Assembly (NCBI GenBank): GCA_934352055.1
Contig: CAKRJY010000001.1
Location: forward strand, 62,001-126,000
Length of the DNA: 64,000 nt
Reading direction: 5' to 3'
Source: an uncultured Lachnospiraceae bacterium
GTDB lineage: Bacteria > Bacillota > Clostridia > Lachnospirales > Lachnospiraceae
The position numbers and the translations under genes are program-made. Positions 25,889 through 33,876 of this stretch are shown here, one piece after another (the first letter of the stretch is position 1; every line of letters starts with the position of its first letter). The notes beneath the pieces are model-generated. The model was not told the origin of the DNA. It ran no database searches and saw only the letters and a list, made by a program, of their open reading frames with translations.

Positions 25889-26947
25889 TTATTTACAATG
25901 CTTACGCATCTTGCAGACTCCCACAAGTATTACAACAAATCCTCCTGCAATAAGCAAAGCGAGCATCACAGATGCCATCGGCGATGCTTCTCCGGTTGCC
26001 GGTGCTTTGACATTTGCTGTTGTGTTCTGTGCTACCGGATTATTGGTATTTGGTGCAGCCTGTGTTTCACCATTTGTATTGCCTGCAGTTGGTGTTGCTT
26101 CTGGCGCTGGCGTCACAATCTCCACAGCCTTTTCTATGCCGCAGTAGATGCACTTTCCATCACTACCATAGGAATGCTTGCATGGCTGATAATAAACTGT
26201 ATTCATCTGTGGTTCCTTAGAGCCATTTCCCAGATCAACATTTGGGCATCCGGCAAACATGTTCAGATTCCAATTCAAATTCGCAGTGGTATCCGGCACT
26301 GACCACGCTAAGGTATGATCTGCGTCCTTCGTGGTCGTAAGGGAAAGTCCGGTACAACCCTCAAACATTCTGTGATAACAAGCCACGTCCAATGTAGTTG
26401 CCGGTAATTTTGGAACCTGTGTCAGCGACGTACAATTTTTAAACATATAAACATAACATATATCTGATAAAGTCGTTGCCGGCAATTCCGGTGCCTGTGT
26501 CAGACTTGTGCAATTCTCAAACATATGTGCAAAACAATCATTAGGCAGCGTTACATTCGGGTCTCCGCCATTTTCGTCGATCAGGCTGGTCACACTGCCG
26601 GATGCTGCAATTTTACCGGTCATCTTTACATGATTGACATTGGCACTGTTATTTGCCACAAAACCTCTCGCCTTAAAAGAAACGCTATCGCCTACATTTG
26701 CCAATGTAATTGTCGTACCCCTTGCATAGGCAGACCATGTTGTGCCATGATCTGTACTGGTCTGAACATCACTTGCACTCGCCCATGACAAAGATAATGT
26801 CGATCCTGCCTCCTCTGCCGTAAAGGTCAGATAATTCGGCTCTGTAGCCGCCTTCACCTGTAATGCCCCGCTTGGCATACATCCAAGCAACATGCCCATG
26901 CATAAGCCTGCGCCAATTATTTTTCCGAATAGCTTTTTCAACTTCAT
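25889..26947 (-). CDS. Secreted BspA-like LRR surface protein with sorting signal
   Basis: 352 aa from the ATG at 26947 (GGAGGAG 6 nt upstream). Its signal peptide, MKLKKLFGKIIGAGLCMGML, is almost the same as that of the 943-aa protein. A short beta-sandwich-like region precedes BspA-type repeats of about 23 residues (MFENCTSLTQAPELPATTL, MFKNCTSLTQVPKLPATTL, MFEGCTGLSLTT). Then there is a small HSYGSDGKCIYCG zinc-knuckle-like motif, a Thr/Pro/Asn linker and a sorting signal KAPATGEAS, hydrophobic helix, MRKHCK. It is the first gene of a two-gene operon read away from the LytTR regulator, and its promoter holds the conserved 74-bp element. BspA repeats often bind host matrix proteins; that role is inferred. 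Confidence 0.82.
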   Translation of the reverse strand: MKLKKLFGKIIGAGLCMGMLLGCMPSGALQVKAATEPNYLTFTAEEAGSTLSLSWASASDVQTSTDHGTTWSAYARGTTITLANVGDSVSFKARGFVANNSANVNHVKMTGKIAASGSVTSLIDENGGDPNVTLPNDCFAHMFENCTSLTQAPELPATTLSDICYVYMFKNCTSLTQVPKLPATTLDVACYHRMFEGCTGLSLTTTKDADHTLAWSVPDTTANLNWNLNMFAGCPNVDLGNGSKEPQMNTVYYQPCKHSYGSDGKCIYCGIEKAVEIVTPAPEATPTAGNTNGETQAAPNTNNPVAQNTTANVKAPATGEASPMASVMLALLIAGGFVVILVGVCKMRKHCK

Positions 26948-26997
26948 AATCGTCTCCTCCGTTTCACTGGTGCCAAACATTGTGATAGCCACCATAT

Positions 26998-27071
26998 CTT
27001 GTATCTATCATACCGAATTTTTGAGCTTAAAATTTCGCTCAGCGCGAAGTGTCGTTTTTGGGGTGTGAAAT
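26998..27071 (-). promoter_or_regulatory. Surface-protein regulon promoter element, copy 2
   Basis: Partner of the element at 21987-22060. It is in the intergenic region shared with the divergent LytTR gene. TATGAT (27012-27007) starts about 60 bp before the 352-aa gene. An internal inverted repeat TTCGC/GCGAA lies between the two conserved blocks. Confidence 0.7.
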
Positions 27072-27084
27072 GCAATTGCCGTCA

Positions 27085-27113
27085 TTGAAAAAGAATTTTA
27101 CATATACTAAAAT
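27085..27113 (+). promoter_or_regulatory. Promoter of the LytTR/GHKL two-component operon
   Basis: TTGAAA (27085-27090), 17-nt spacer, TAAAAT (27108-27113), about 40 bp before the regulator's ATG. It is a good sigma-A match, suggesting basal expression independent of the activator. Confidence 0.65.
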
Positions 27114-27155
27114 AGAACTATCACTGATAGATAATTTTTTGAGGGAATTATAAAA

Positions 27156-27884
27156 ATGCAGGCACGGACAAACTTACGGATTGCCGTTTGTGACGACAGT
27201 CCCATCTTTTTAAACAAGACAAAAACATACATAGAAACATGGTCTGCTAACACCGGACATGCGGTTCAGATTTTTACCTATGACAACGGCGATGCTCTCA
27301 TCGAAGCACACAAGGATTGTCATATGGACATCATTTTTCTTGATATCATTATGCCTCTGTTAAATGGGATGGATACTGCCCGCGAACTACGTCAGCACGA
27401 CCGTGCTGTTCAGATTATTTTTTTGACATCATCGCCGGAATTTGCCTTAGAATCTTATGAAGTAAGGGCACAAGGATATATTCTCAAGCCCGTATCACAG
27501 GAAAAATTGACAAAAGAATTAAATGAGATTGCCATACAATTTGATGAAGAACCAAAGCACCTGATTTTAAAGACAGCCTTTGGCTATCAGAAACAATATT
27601 TTCACGATATTGAATATGTAGAGGCCCAGAACAAACGTGTTCTCTTTCATCTTTGTTCCGGGCAGATTTTAGAAGTTTCAGAGCCACTAAACCATTTTGA
27701 ACAACAGCTATTGAACACAGATGGTTTCTTCAAATGCCATCGTTCCTATCTGGTTTATTTGCCCAATGTCAATCACTTTAACAATACCGAACTCACAACA
27801 CGATCCGGGCAGACCATTCCGATTGCCCGAGGATACGGAAAAGCTTTCAAAGAAGCTTATTTTTCAACCCTTTTTGCTGAATGA
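27156..27884 (+). CDS. LytTR-domain response regulator (AgrA/LytR type)
   Basis: 242 aa. Receiver domain with VCDDS (11-15), phospho-acceptor D63 in IIFLDIIMPLLNG and the K of YILKPVS. The C-terminal LytTR domain runs from about 140 to 240 (ILKTAFGYQKQ, YVEAQNKRVLFHL, FFKCHRSYLVYLPNV, IPIARGYGKAF), a beta-fold that contacts direct repeats upstream of poor -35 boxes. It is divergent from the surface-protein operon, whose promoter contains a conserved element that also occurs before the third surface gene, so these are the likely targets. The kinase follows directly. Confidence 0.93.
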   Translation: MQARTNLRIAVCDDSPIFLNKTKTYIETWSANTGHAVQIFTYDNGDALIEAHKDCHMDIIFLDIIMPLLNGMDTARELRQHDRAVQIIFLTSSPEFALESYEVRAQGYILKPVSQEKLTKELNEIAIQFDEEPKHLILKTAFGYQKQYFHDIEYVEAQNKRVLFHLCSGQILEVSEPLNHFEQQLLNTDGFFKCHRSYLVYLPNVNHFNNTELTTRSGQTIPIARGYGKAFKEAYFSTLFAE

Positions 27885-27904
27885 TTTTTTATGGAGATTA
27901 TTGT

Positions 27905-29173
27905 ATGATTTTAGGAATGCTGCAACTTACCCACAATGCGACTACATTACTTTTTGGTGTTTACCTCTCCGCTGCCTTTCTCGGCATTGTGATGAAACGC
28001 TCTAATATCTTGCGGTTACTTGGATTTTCCTGCATTGTCGGGCTGCTTTATCTCGGTGCATTTCTAAGCCTAGGCGAAGCCATGACGAGGGAGCTCTACC
28101 CTTTGATTGTACATCTGCCTTTGATTCTCGTTCTCATCTTCTATTATAAATACCGCCCTCTGGCAGCAGCCATTTCCGTTCTGACGGCTTATCTCTGTTG
28201 TCAGATTAGTAACTGGGTTGGCATAGCTTTTCTTACACTGACCCACGAACAGTGGTGCTATTATGCTATCCGCATCGTTGTGACCGTGACGGTTTTCTTA
28301 TTTTTACTGCTGCGTGTAACGGATGCGACAGCAAGACTCTTGGAAAAATCAACCGAATCACTTGCCATTTTGGGTATCATTCCCTTTGTTTATTATATTT
28401 TTGACTATGCGACGAACGTCTATACATCACTTCTATATTCCGGAAGCAAAGTTGTCGTTGAGTTTTTAGGGTTTATTCTCTGCACCACCTATCTGCTCTT
28501 TCTCTTTTTATATTTCAAACAATACGAAGAGCAACAGGAAACCCTGCATCAAAATCAGTTGATGGAACTTATGCGCGACCAGTCTCAAAAAGACCTTGTC
28601 ACCTTGCATCAGGCACAACAGTCTGTTTCCATCATGCGACACGATATGCGGCATTTTCTTCTTGCCATTTCTTCTATGATTGAAAACGACAAAAAAGAGG
28701 ATGCACTGCACTATATCCATGAGCTCGTGACTACTTCCGATCAAATGGCAATCCAGAAATACTGCACCAATGAACTGGTCAATACCGTTTTGTCTGCCCA
28801 GGACGACCTCTTAAAAAAGCAGGATATCCATCTCGAACATACCATACAGATTCCAAATGCTCTGCCACTATCCGATGTTGATGTGACAGCCATCTTATCC
28901 AATGGTTTGGAAAATGCGATGCACGCTGTAGCCGAGCTTCCCATCGAACAGCGCGTTATTACACTCCATATGCGCATGCACGATGAGAAGCTGCTCATTT
29001 CCATCAAAAATCCTTGTGCTCATCTGCCTGAAATCAAAGATGGCATGCCACAGAGCAAAAAGCTTGGACATGGTTTTGGTACCAAGAGCATCCTCTACAT
29101 TGCAGAAAAAGCAGGTGGAAACTGCCAATTTGCAGTGGATGGGAATTACTTTGTCTTGCGGGTGATTGTGTAG
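27905..29173 (+). CDS. GHKL-type sensor kinase (AgrC-like)
   Basis: 422 aa from the ATG at 27905, which has GGAG 8 nt upstream; an ATG at 27881 overlaps the regulator stop but lacks a binding site. The N-terminal half has six or seven TM helices, as in peptide-sensing AgrC kinases. A coiled stretch precedes the phospho-acceptor His in IMRHDMRHFL, then N-box LSNGLENAMHAV and G-box KKLGHGFGTKSI. No autoinducer-peptide gene (AgrB/AgrD type) is seen nearby, so the signal is open. Confidence 0.9.
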   Translation: MILGMLQLTHNATTLLFGVYLSAAFLGIVMKRSNILRLLGFSCIVGLLYLGAFLSLGEAMTRELYPLIVHLPLILVLIFYYKYRPLAAAISVLTAYLCCQISNWVGIAFLTLTHEQWCYYAIRIVVTVTVFLFLLLRVTDATARLLEKSTESLAILGIIPFVYYIFDYATNVYTSLLYSGSKVVVEFLGFILCTTYLLFLFLYFKQYEEQQETLHQNQLMELMRDQSQKDLVTLHQAQQSVSIMRHDMRHFLLAISSMIENDKKEDALHYIHELVTTSDQMAIQKYCTNELVNTVLSAQDDLLKKQDIHLEHTIQIPNALPLSDVDVTAILSNGLENAMHAVAELPIEQRVITLHMRMHDEKLLISIKNPCAHLPEIKDGMPQSKKLGHGFGTKSILYIAEKAGGNCQFAVDGNYFVLRVIV

Positions 29174-29256
29174 AGGGATACTATTTCTTCATACTTTGGC
29201 ATTACTCTCAATGGTATTCTTTTGGAGGAATGCTCACAAAATTAGCAGCCTCCCCT

Positions 29257-30711
29257 CTAATCAACTACAATATCGTACTTCTGAATATTAACAATTGCCT
29301 TTCCATCACACACAAAACTAATTTCATCAGCCTCCATTGGCGTATAGAAGGTAGAACTAAAAACCTGTTGGCCATCGTTTAAAAATACCTCAGCCGAGTA
29401 TTTATCTAATACCAGGCGAATCTGCAGTCTATCTGTGGATGTTTTTATCTTTGTTTTTCTGATGGCAATCGCATCACGAACCATTCCCGAATAGGTTCGA
29501 TTAATTTCTATCATATTGTTATCTTTTTGTATTATAAAATCGGTATGATATTGTTCATTCTGAGCAAAAGAAATTGTAAATTGACGATACTCTCCACAAA
29601 CAATTTCTACCGTCATATCAAGTACACGTCCCTTGATTCCCTGCATTTGGCAATGACCACTGATTTCCATGTTCTGATAGCGCACTGCATTCCTATAATA
29701 TTTCTCTATTTCCCTAACCGGACTCTGTATTAATTTTCCATGTTCTATGCGTAGTTCTCTTGGTAATGTCATCATACAAGACCATTTCTGCTCAGCAGGG
29801 CGAATATTAGAATCCCAGGATTGCATCCAGCCTACCATAATACGTCTTCCATCCGGCGTCAGCATTGTCTGCGGTGCATAGAAATCCAAACCATCATCCA
29901 AGGAATAGACACTTTTATAATCAAATACATGCTGTTTTTTATCGTATGTTCCCAAATAGTACACCGAATTATTTCCATTATGAAATTCTTCCGTCGCACT
30001 TAAATCCTGTGGTGATGTGATTAATACATATGCATTCTCCAGACAAAAGAAATCCGGGCACTCCCACATGGTTCCAAGCTCTCCCTCTCTATCTCTTGCC
30101 AAAACAGATACATAACTCCATTTTATTGCATCTTCAGAGCGAAATAACACAACCTGGGGAACACCTTTGTCTGTCTTATTGCCCACTACCATATAGTAGC
30201 CATCTTCCTCTTTCCAAATCTTTGGATCTCTGAAATGTTCTCTGCTAAAATGTTCTGGTAACATATCTCCCGTTATTACGGGATTTTGTTCCAACTTGGT
30301 ATATGTTTTTCCGTCTCCAAACGCAAGGCACTGGTTCTGGTATGTTACTTTTTCTTTGCCTGTTTCTTTTTCCATTACACCTGTGTAAACCAGCAGATGT
30401 CCCTTGTCTGTCTCAATACCAGATCCTGAAAAGCATCCCGCATCATCGTAAGTCTGATCCGGAGCCAACGCGACAGGTAGTTCCGTCCATTTGATAAAAT
30501 CGTCTGTTTCATAGTGTCCCCAGTGCATTGGTCCCCAATTTTTGTCATATGGATGAAACTGATAAAACAAGTGTGTTTTCCCTTGATAAGAGGAAAACCC
30601 ATTGGGATCATTCATCCATCCACAAGGTGGTGTAATATGGAATACCGGCAATTCCTCTCTCGGTATGTGATTCTCTTGAATGTATACGTTTGCCTTGTTT
30701 AATTTATCCAT
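29257..30711 (-). CDS. GH32 beta-fructofuranosidase / sucrose-6-phosphate hydrolase
   Basis: 484 aa from the ATG at 30711 (GGAGG 8 nt upstream; a longer frame has none). It has the GH32 landmarks: nucleophile Asp in WMNDPNG, RDPK transition-state motif (FRDPKIWKE) and acid/base Glu in WECPDFF, followed by a C-terminal beta-sandwich. There is no signal peptide, so it is a cytoplasmic enzyme for sucrose, sucrose-6-P or short fructans. It is alone, without a PTS or fructokinase gene next to it. The leader contains an inverted repeat that could be a LacI-family operator. Confidence 0.92.
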   Translation of the reverse strand: MDKLNKANVYIQENHIPREELPVFHITPPCGWMNDPNGFSSYQGKTHLFYQFHPYDKNWGPMHWGHYETDDFIKWTELPVALAPDQTYDDAGCFSGSGIETDKGHLLVYTGVMEKETGKEKVTYQNQCLAFGDGKTYTKLEQNPVITGDMLPEHFSREHFRDPKIWKEEDGYYMVVGNKTDKGVPQVVLFRSEDAIKWSYVSVLARDREGELGTMWECPDFFCLENAYVLITSPQDLSATEEFHNGNNSVYYLGTYDKKQHVFDYKSVYSLDDGLDFYAPQTMLTPDGRRIMVGWMQSWDSNIRPAEQKWSCMMTLPRELRIEHGKLIQSPVREIEKYYRNAVRYQNMEISGHCQMQGIKGRVLDMTVEIVCGEYRQFTISFAQNEQYHTDFIIQKDNNMIEINRTYSGMVRDAIAIRKTKIKTSTDRLQIRLVLDKYSAEVFLNDGQQVFSSTFYTPMEADEISFVCDGKAIVNIQKYDIVVD

Positions 30712-30738
30712 ATCTGCTGCCTCCGTTTTCCCAATTTG

Positions 30739-30812
30739 AAACCATTTGTCGCGTAACATGAAATAGTTTGCCAAATTCCCCTTGAGTATATTATCTAAAA
30801 AACAATGTTCAA
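30739..30812 (-). promoter_or_regulatory. GH32 promoter and candidate repressor operator
   Basis: Minus strand: TTGAAC (30812-30807), 16-nt spacer, TATACT (30790-30785). Downstream of the presumed start point is AAACTATTT (30769-30761), N13, AAATGGTTT (30747-30739), an inverted repeat with one mismatch, a suitable roadblock site for a sugar-responsive LacI-type repressor. Bases 30813-31052 hold nothing that I recognise. Confidence 0.5.
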
Positions 30813-31052
30813 AGTAAAGCAATCATCACATTACATTGTATATATAGTTACGCAAAGATTCTTTGACATGCACTAGAAATTGCAATAAAACGGCTATCTA
30901 TTCATTCCGGCTTCGTTTTTAATTGCCTCGAATTCGCTACAATTAAAATTAGGATGAACTGTCAGATGTCCTGCCAAAAGAGGATGCTTTTTTCAAGGAA
31001 TTAATAAAATTGGTTTATAACGCATAAACTACTATCACCACTAAAAATCCAT

Positions 31053-31081
31053 TTGACAGCCTTCGCTTTCGATGGTATATT
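31053..31081 (+). promoter_or_regulatory. Strong promoter of the AbiF-associated small RNA
   Basis: Consensus TTGACA (31053-31058), exact 17-nt spacer, TATATT (31076-31081). It is among the best sigma-A matches in the window and points at the short untranslated segment before the abi gene. The transcript should start near 31088. Confidence 0.8.
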
Positions 31082-31087
31082 ATCTTT

Positions 31088-31153
31088 AGTGGTTGTGCTG
31101 CGGAAACTCGAGATGCCCGTGGCCCAAGGAGTCCATGCGTGGGCTCCTTTTTT
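31088..31153 (+). ncRNA. Putative ~66-nt small RNA upstream of the abi gene, with intrinsic terminator
   Basis: Between the strong promoter and the abi ribosome binding site lies a short segment with no open frame that ends in a 9-bp hairpin (arms 31126-31134 AAGGAGTCC and 31141-31149 GGGCTCCTT, one G-U) followed by TTTTTT. Transcription would mostly stop before the abi gene. AbiD/AbiF loci are reported to carry such upstream RNAs that restrain the HEPN protein; here the RNA is inferred from promoter and terminator only. Confidence 0.65.
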
Positions 31154-31177
31154 GCATTTAAGAAAGGAGAATGATAG

Positions 31178-32113
31178 ATGGCACAAGCATTTTTAACCTA
31201 TGAGCAGCAGATAAATCTTCTGCAAAACGACAAAGCACTGTCTATATATGATTCTGATTTTGCCAAGACTATTCTTCAAAAAATCAGCTATTATTCTCTC
31301 ATTGACGGTTATAAAGGACCCTTTAAACCACTTCGTTCTGGAAAGTTTTATTATGGTGTTACTTTTGAAGAAATTTTTTCTTTCTATACATTTGACGAGG
31401 AATTACGTTCTCTTTTTCTGAAATACATTCTTAAAGTTGAACAACATATGAAGTCAATGATATCCTATCATTTTTGCGAAAAATACGGCGAACATCAATC
31501 TGGTTATCTTACATGTACAAACTACAACCTTACTCGCAAAAACAATAGACAAATACAGCGACTTGTCAATTCGTTGTCGAAAGCTATTGCGACACCAAGT
31601 AAATATAAATATATCAATCACCATACTGCAACATACGGTAATGTACCATTATGGGTAGCCACTAATGCATTAACCTTTGGGCAGATATCCAAAATGTATC
31701 AATATGCTACATCCGACATCCGTACTAAAATCAGTAAAAACTTCGATAATATATCCGAAGTTCAACTGCATCAGCTTGTAACTGTGCTTGCTCGTTGTAG
31801 AAATGTATGCGCACACGGCGAACGTCTTTATGACTTCCATATCCGTGAAACAATTCCCAATATGCCACTACATAACAAGCTTCAGTTACCTACAAAGAAT
31901 TACCAATATACAATGGGTAAACAAGATTTGTTTGCAGTCGTAATTGCCTTACGCTACCTTATCAATGCCGAGGATTTCAAAGCATTCAAATCAAACTTAA
32001 CAAAACTTATCAACAAGGTGATTAAACAGTGCCCACATCTCACCCGTGCTCAACTCCTAAAGGAAATGGGCTTTCCTGAAAACTGGGAAAAAATTGTGCG
32101 CTATAGAAAATAG
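31178..32113 (+). CDS. AbiD/AbiF-type abortive infection protein (Abi_2 family, HEPN RNase)
   Basis: 311 aa, the standard size of the family. It has the N-terminal LTYEQQINLLQ segment, YYSLIDGYKGPF (38-49), an FDEELRSLFLKYILKVEQH helix (72-90) and a HEPN R-x4-H motif with R208 and H213 in RCRNVCAHGERLYD. HEPN proteins of this type cut RNA and stop growth or phage production when released from their antitoxin. AGGAG lies 8 nt before the ATG. A small RNA with its own promoter and terminator precedes it. The gene is AT-richer than its neighbours and ends next to gene fragments, which suggests horizontal gain. Phage specificity is unknown. Confidence 0.88.
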   Translation: MAQAFLTYEQQINLLQNDKALSIYDSDFAKTILQKISYYSLIDGYKGPFKPLRSGKFYYGVTFEEIFSFYTFDEELRSLFLKYILKVEQHMKSMISYHFCEKYGEHQSGYLTCTNYNLTRKNNRQIQRLVNSLSKAIATPSKYKYINHHTATYGNVPLWVATNALTFGQISKMYQYATSDIRTKISKNFDNISEVQLHQLVTVLARCRNVCAHGERLYDFHIRETIPNMPLHNKLQLPTKNYQYTMGKQDLFAVVIALRYLINAEDFKAFKSNLTKLINKVIKQCPHLTRAQLLKEMGFPENWEKIVRYRK

Positions 32114-32123
32114 TTGCATGACA

Positions 32124-32258
32124 TTGATATGCGATTCTTTCTTCTATCTGTTCCTGCTTTCCTGTCTGAACGGCAAAATAGCTCTGAGCAAAAGCAATCT
32201 CTTCTTTTCTAGGATCACCATTTTGTGCAATGAGATAGCAGACATATCTGGTAAGCAT
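32124..32258 (-). pseudogene. Remnant of a DinD-like (damage-inducible protein D) gene
   Basis: About 45 codons reading MLTRYVCYLIAQNGDPRKEE and IAFAQSYFAVQTGKQEQIEE, which is the core of DinD/anti-repressor-type proteins (normally about 270-280 aa). The similarity stops about 10 bases from the 3' end of the abi gene; beyond it the frame is only antisense to abi. The rest of the gene is missing on both sides, so it is a fragment cut off at the abi junction. Confidence 0.7.
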
Positions 32259-32279
32259 AATATCATCAACTTCTCTCCA

Positions 32280-32524
32280 TCAATTCCCTGTCATACCAAA
32301 GCTCCACACTACCATCATCTGTTCCATCCTCACGTAATACTCCAGCAAGCGCAGGAAATACTTGGCACATGCTTTTTCCCATGCTCCCAATCACTGACTG
32401 TCATATATGGGATTTCAAAATATTCACAGAACTGTTTGCGATTCATTCCAGTACTTTCCCTCAGTTCAATCAGAATGTCCTTTGCTTCTTTTGGGTCAAA
32501 TGAAAATGGAGCTTTTGTTTTCAC
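32280..32524 (-). pseudogene. Frameshifted XRE-type helix-turn-helix gene
   Basis: The first frame encodes a typical HTH (NRKQFCEYFEIPYMTVSDWE) and then stops after 64 codons. If the frame is shifted near GKKHVP, the reading continues as KYFLRLLEYYVRMEQ and ends after about 20 more codons at 32280. The second part is the usual tail of these small regulators, so a short indel has broken the gene. Confidence 0.7.
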
Positions 32525-32544
32525 ACAAAAAGCTCCTCTTCTGT

Positions 32545-32664
32545 TTATTTATTTGAATTTATAATTTCTTCGTTCTCTCGACCACCGTAGAATATTCGTG
32601 CTACTGTAACTGTCCTTTCTTTATCATTGACAAGATAATACACAATAAAGTTGTCTACCGGAAG
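32545..32664 (-). pseudogene. C-terminal fragment of a RelE/ParE-type toxin
   Basis: An open stretch of 39 codons without a start reads VDNFIVYYLVNDKERTVTVA and RIFYGGREN, the last strands of RelE/ParE toxins. The N-terminal half is missing; an in-frame stop lies directly before it. The gene for a RelB-like antitoxin end is just upstream, so this is the wreck of a toxin-antitoxin pair. Confidence 0.65.
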
Positions 32665-32675
32665 TTAATGCATTT

Positions 32676-33038
32676 TCATCGAATGCCAAACTCCTTTGCA
32701 AGTACCGCGTCAACTTCATCTGCAGAATATACCTTTCCTGCTTTGATGGAATCGACACCCTTCTGGAGTTCTGCATCAAGTTCTTCTCTGGTCATTGCAC
32801 CAACAGCTAATGGCTTAGAAGAAGGAAGTTTCAATTCAAACATAAAATCAGGATCAAATTTCTCAATATTATTTCTCACCTGCTCATTAAATCTTTTATT
32901 TGTATACCCATATATTTCTGCTAAATCAGCATCCAACAATACCTTTTTCCCTCTAACCTCATAGAGTTTTTCTTTCAGGTATTCTTCTGTTACATTTATT
33001 ACTGCAACAGCAATTTCCTTTTTTTTATCTTCTGCCAT
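32676..33038 (-). CDS. Chimeric ORF6N-domain / RelB-antitoxin-like protein
   Basis: 120 aa from an ATG at 33038 with no clear ribosome binding site. Residues about 17-70 (YEVRGKKVLLDADLAEIYGY, FNEQVRNNIEKFDPDFMFEL) are the ORF6N DNA-binding domain of phage anti-repressors. From about 78 on (GAMTREELDAELQKG, KVYSADEVDAVLAKEFG) it reads like the C-terminal toxin-neutralising tail of a RelB-type antitoxin. The two parts normally belong to different proteins, and the downstream toxin is deleted, so this looks like a deletion fusion kept in frame by chance. Probably not functional as either. Confidence 0.5.
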   Translation of the reverse strand: MAEDKKKEIAVAVINVTEEYLKEKLYEVRGKKVLLDADLAEIYGYTNKRFNEQVRNNIEKFDPDFMFELKLPSSKPLAVGAMTREELDAELQKGVDSIKAGKVYSADEVDAVLAKEFGIR

Positions 33039-33044
33039 AAAACT

Positions 33045-33088
33045 CGTATAATCCAATTATCCTCTTTTGAGGGTAATTGGATTATACG
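33045..33088. repeat. Near-perfect 20-bp inverted repeat with TTTT loop
   Basis: Arms 33045-33064 and 33069-33088 pair at 19 of 20 positions (begins CGTATAATCCAATTA, ends TAATTGGATTATACG). It lies directly before the chimeric gene's start. It could be an operator, a terminator-like hairpin or the trace of a small mobile element. Confidence 0.7.
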
Positions 33089-33133
33089 TAGTATATGGAA
33101 ATCTGTATGAAATATGTATAATTCAAGGGGGAA

Positions 33134-33178
33134 AAGACATCATCTATGCATGCTTGCATGCAATTCGATGTATGTCTT
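33134..33178. repeat. 45-nt imperfect hairpin
   Basis: AAGACAT (33134-33140) pairs with ATGTCTT (33172-33178); inside, CATC pairs with GATG, and TGCATGC (33047+100: 33147-33153) pairs with GCATGCA (33156-33162). The next hairpin (AATTTACTGC/GCAGTAAATT, 33208-33233) overlaps the mocA stop codon and may help end the long Mo/Se operon, though no T-run follows. Confidence 0.5.
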
Positions 33179-33231
33179 ATTGACCCGCACTACACTGAGA
33201 AAGTAGCAATTTACTGCTTAAAGGCAGTAAA

Positions 33232-33876
33232 TTAGCGGATTAAATATGTATCTATATCCATCAGCTCTCTCTCATCTGCAATATCTACATATACACAGTC
33301 ATGCTTCTTTGCCACACTTCTGCCACCCTTATCACCCTCCAGTGATAAAAGTTGTGGTATAAGCGATGAATTAAATACACACGGGTTGCCTACAGCATCT
33401 CCACAACGAAGTGAAAACGCCAATCGCTTACCCCCTGTATTTTTAAGCACTCTGTCTATTAATTTAATCACGCTTTGACTTTTTAAATATGGCTGGTCAG
33501 CTACTGCAAACATGTAATATTCCTCTTTTTCGGCAGTATGATGCGTCACTTCACTGCTTTTCTTAAGCTTTTTCTGCTCCTGCACCGCCATAATTCCTGC
33601 CTTTATAGTGTAGGATATGCCTTTTTCGCTGTCCGGACTTATGACTGCATGGCAATCTGGGATACATGCGCAGTAGTCCAATATTTCCCGGTAACGGGTG
33701 ACAACTGTTATATCTATGGTCTGGCTGTCTGATTTTGATTTATTATATCTATTTTTAATTTCCGCCAAGCGATCAAGCAAATGCCTGTACATAGGTTTTC
33801 CATACAGCTCATAAAACAGTTTGTTACTTCCAAAACGGCGGCTGTTTCCAGCCGCCATGTATATGATATGAATCAT
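33232..33876 (-). CDS. mocA: Molybdenum cofactor cytidylyltransferase-like protein (MocA/MobA-like NTP transferase)
   Basis: 214-aa nucleotidyltransferase. N-terminal signature YMAAGNSRRFGSNKL is the NTP-binding loop with its conserved Arg and Lys; VADQPYLKSQ holds the metal-binding Asp, and GNPCVF matches the MocA/MobA substrate region. MocA adds CMP to molybdopterin, giving the dinucleotide cofactor used by xanthine-dehydrogenase-type enzymes. Its start overlaps the large hydroxylase subunit's stop by 4 nt; it is the last gene of the long Mo/Se operon. CTP versus GTP specificity is inferred from this context. Confidence 0.87.
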   Translation of the reverse strand: MIHIIYMAAGNSRRFGSNKLFYELYGKPMYRHLLDRLAEIKNRYNKSKSDSQTIDITVVTRYREILDYCACIPDCHAVISPDSEKGISYTIKAGIMAVQEQKKLKKSSEVTHHTAEKEEYYMFAVADQPYLKSQSVIKLIDRVLKNTGGKRLAFSLRCGDAVGNPCVFNSSLIPQLLSLEGDKGGRSVAKKHDCVYVDIADERELMDIDTYLIR

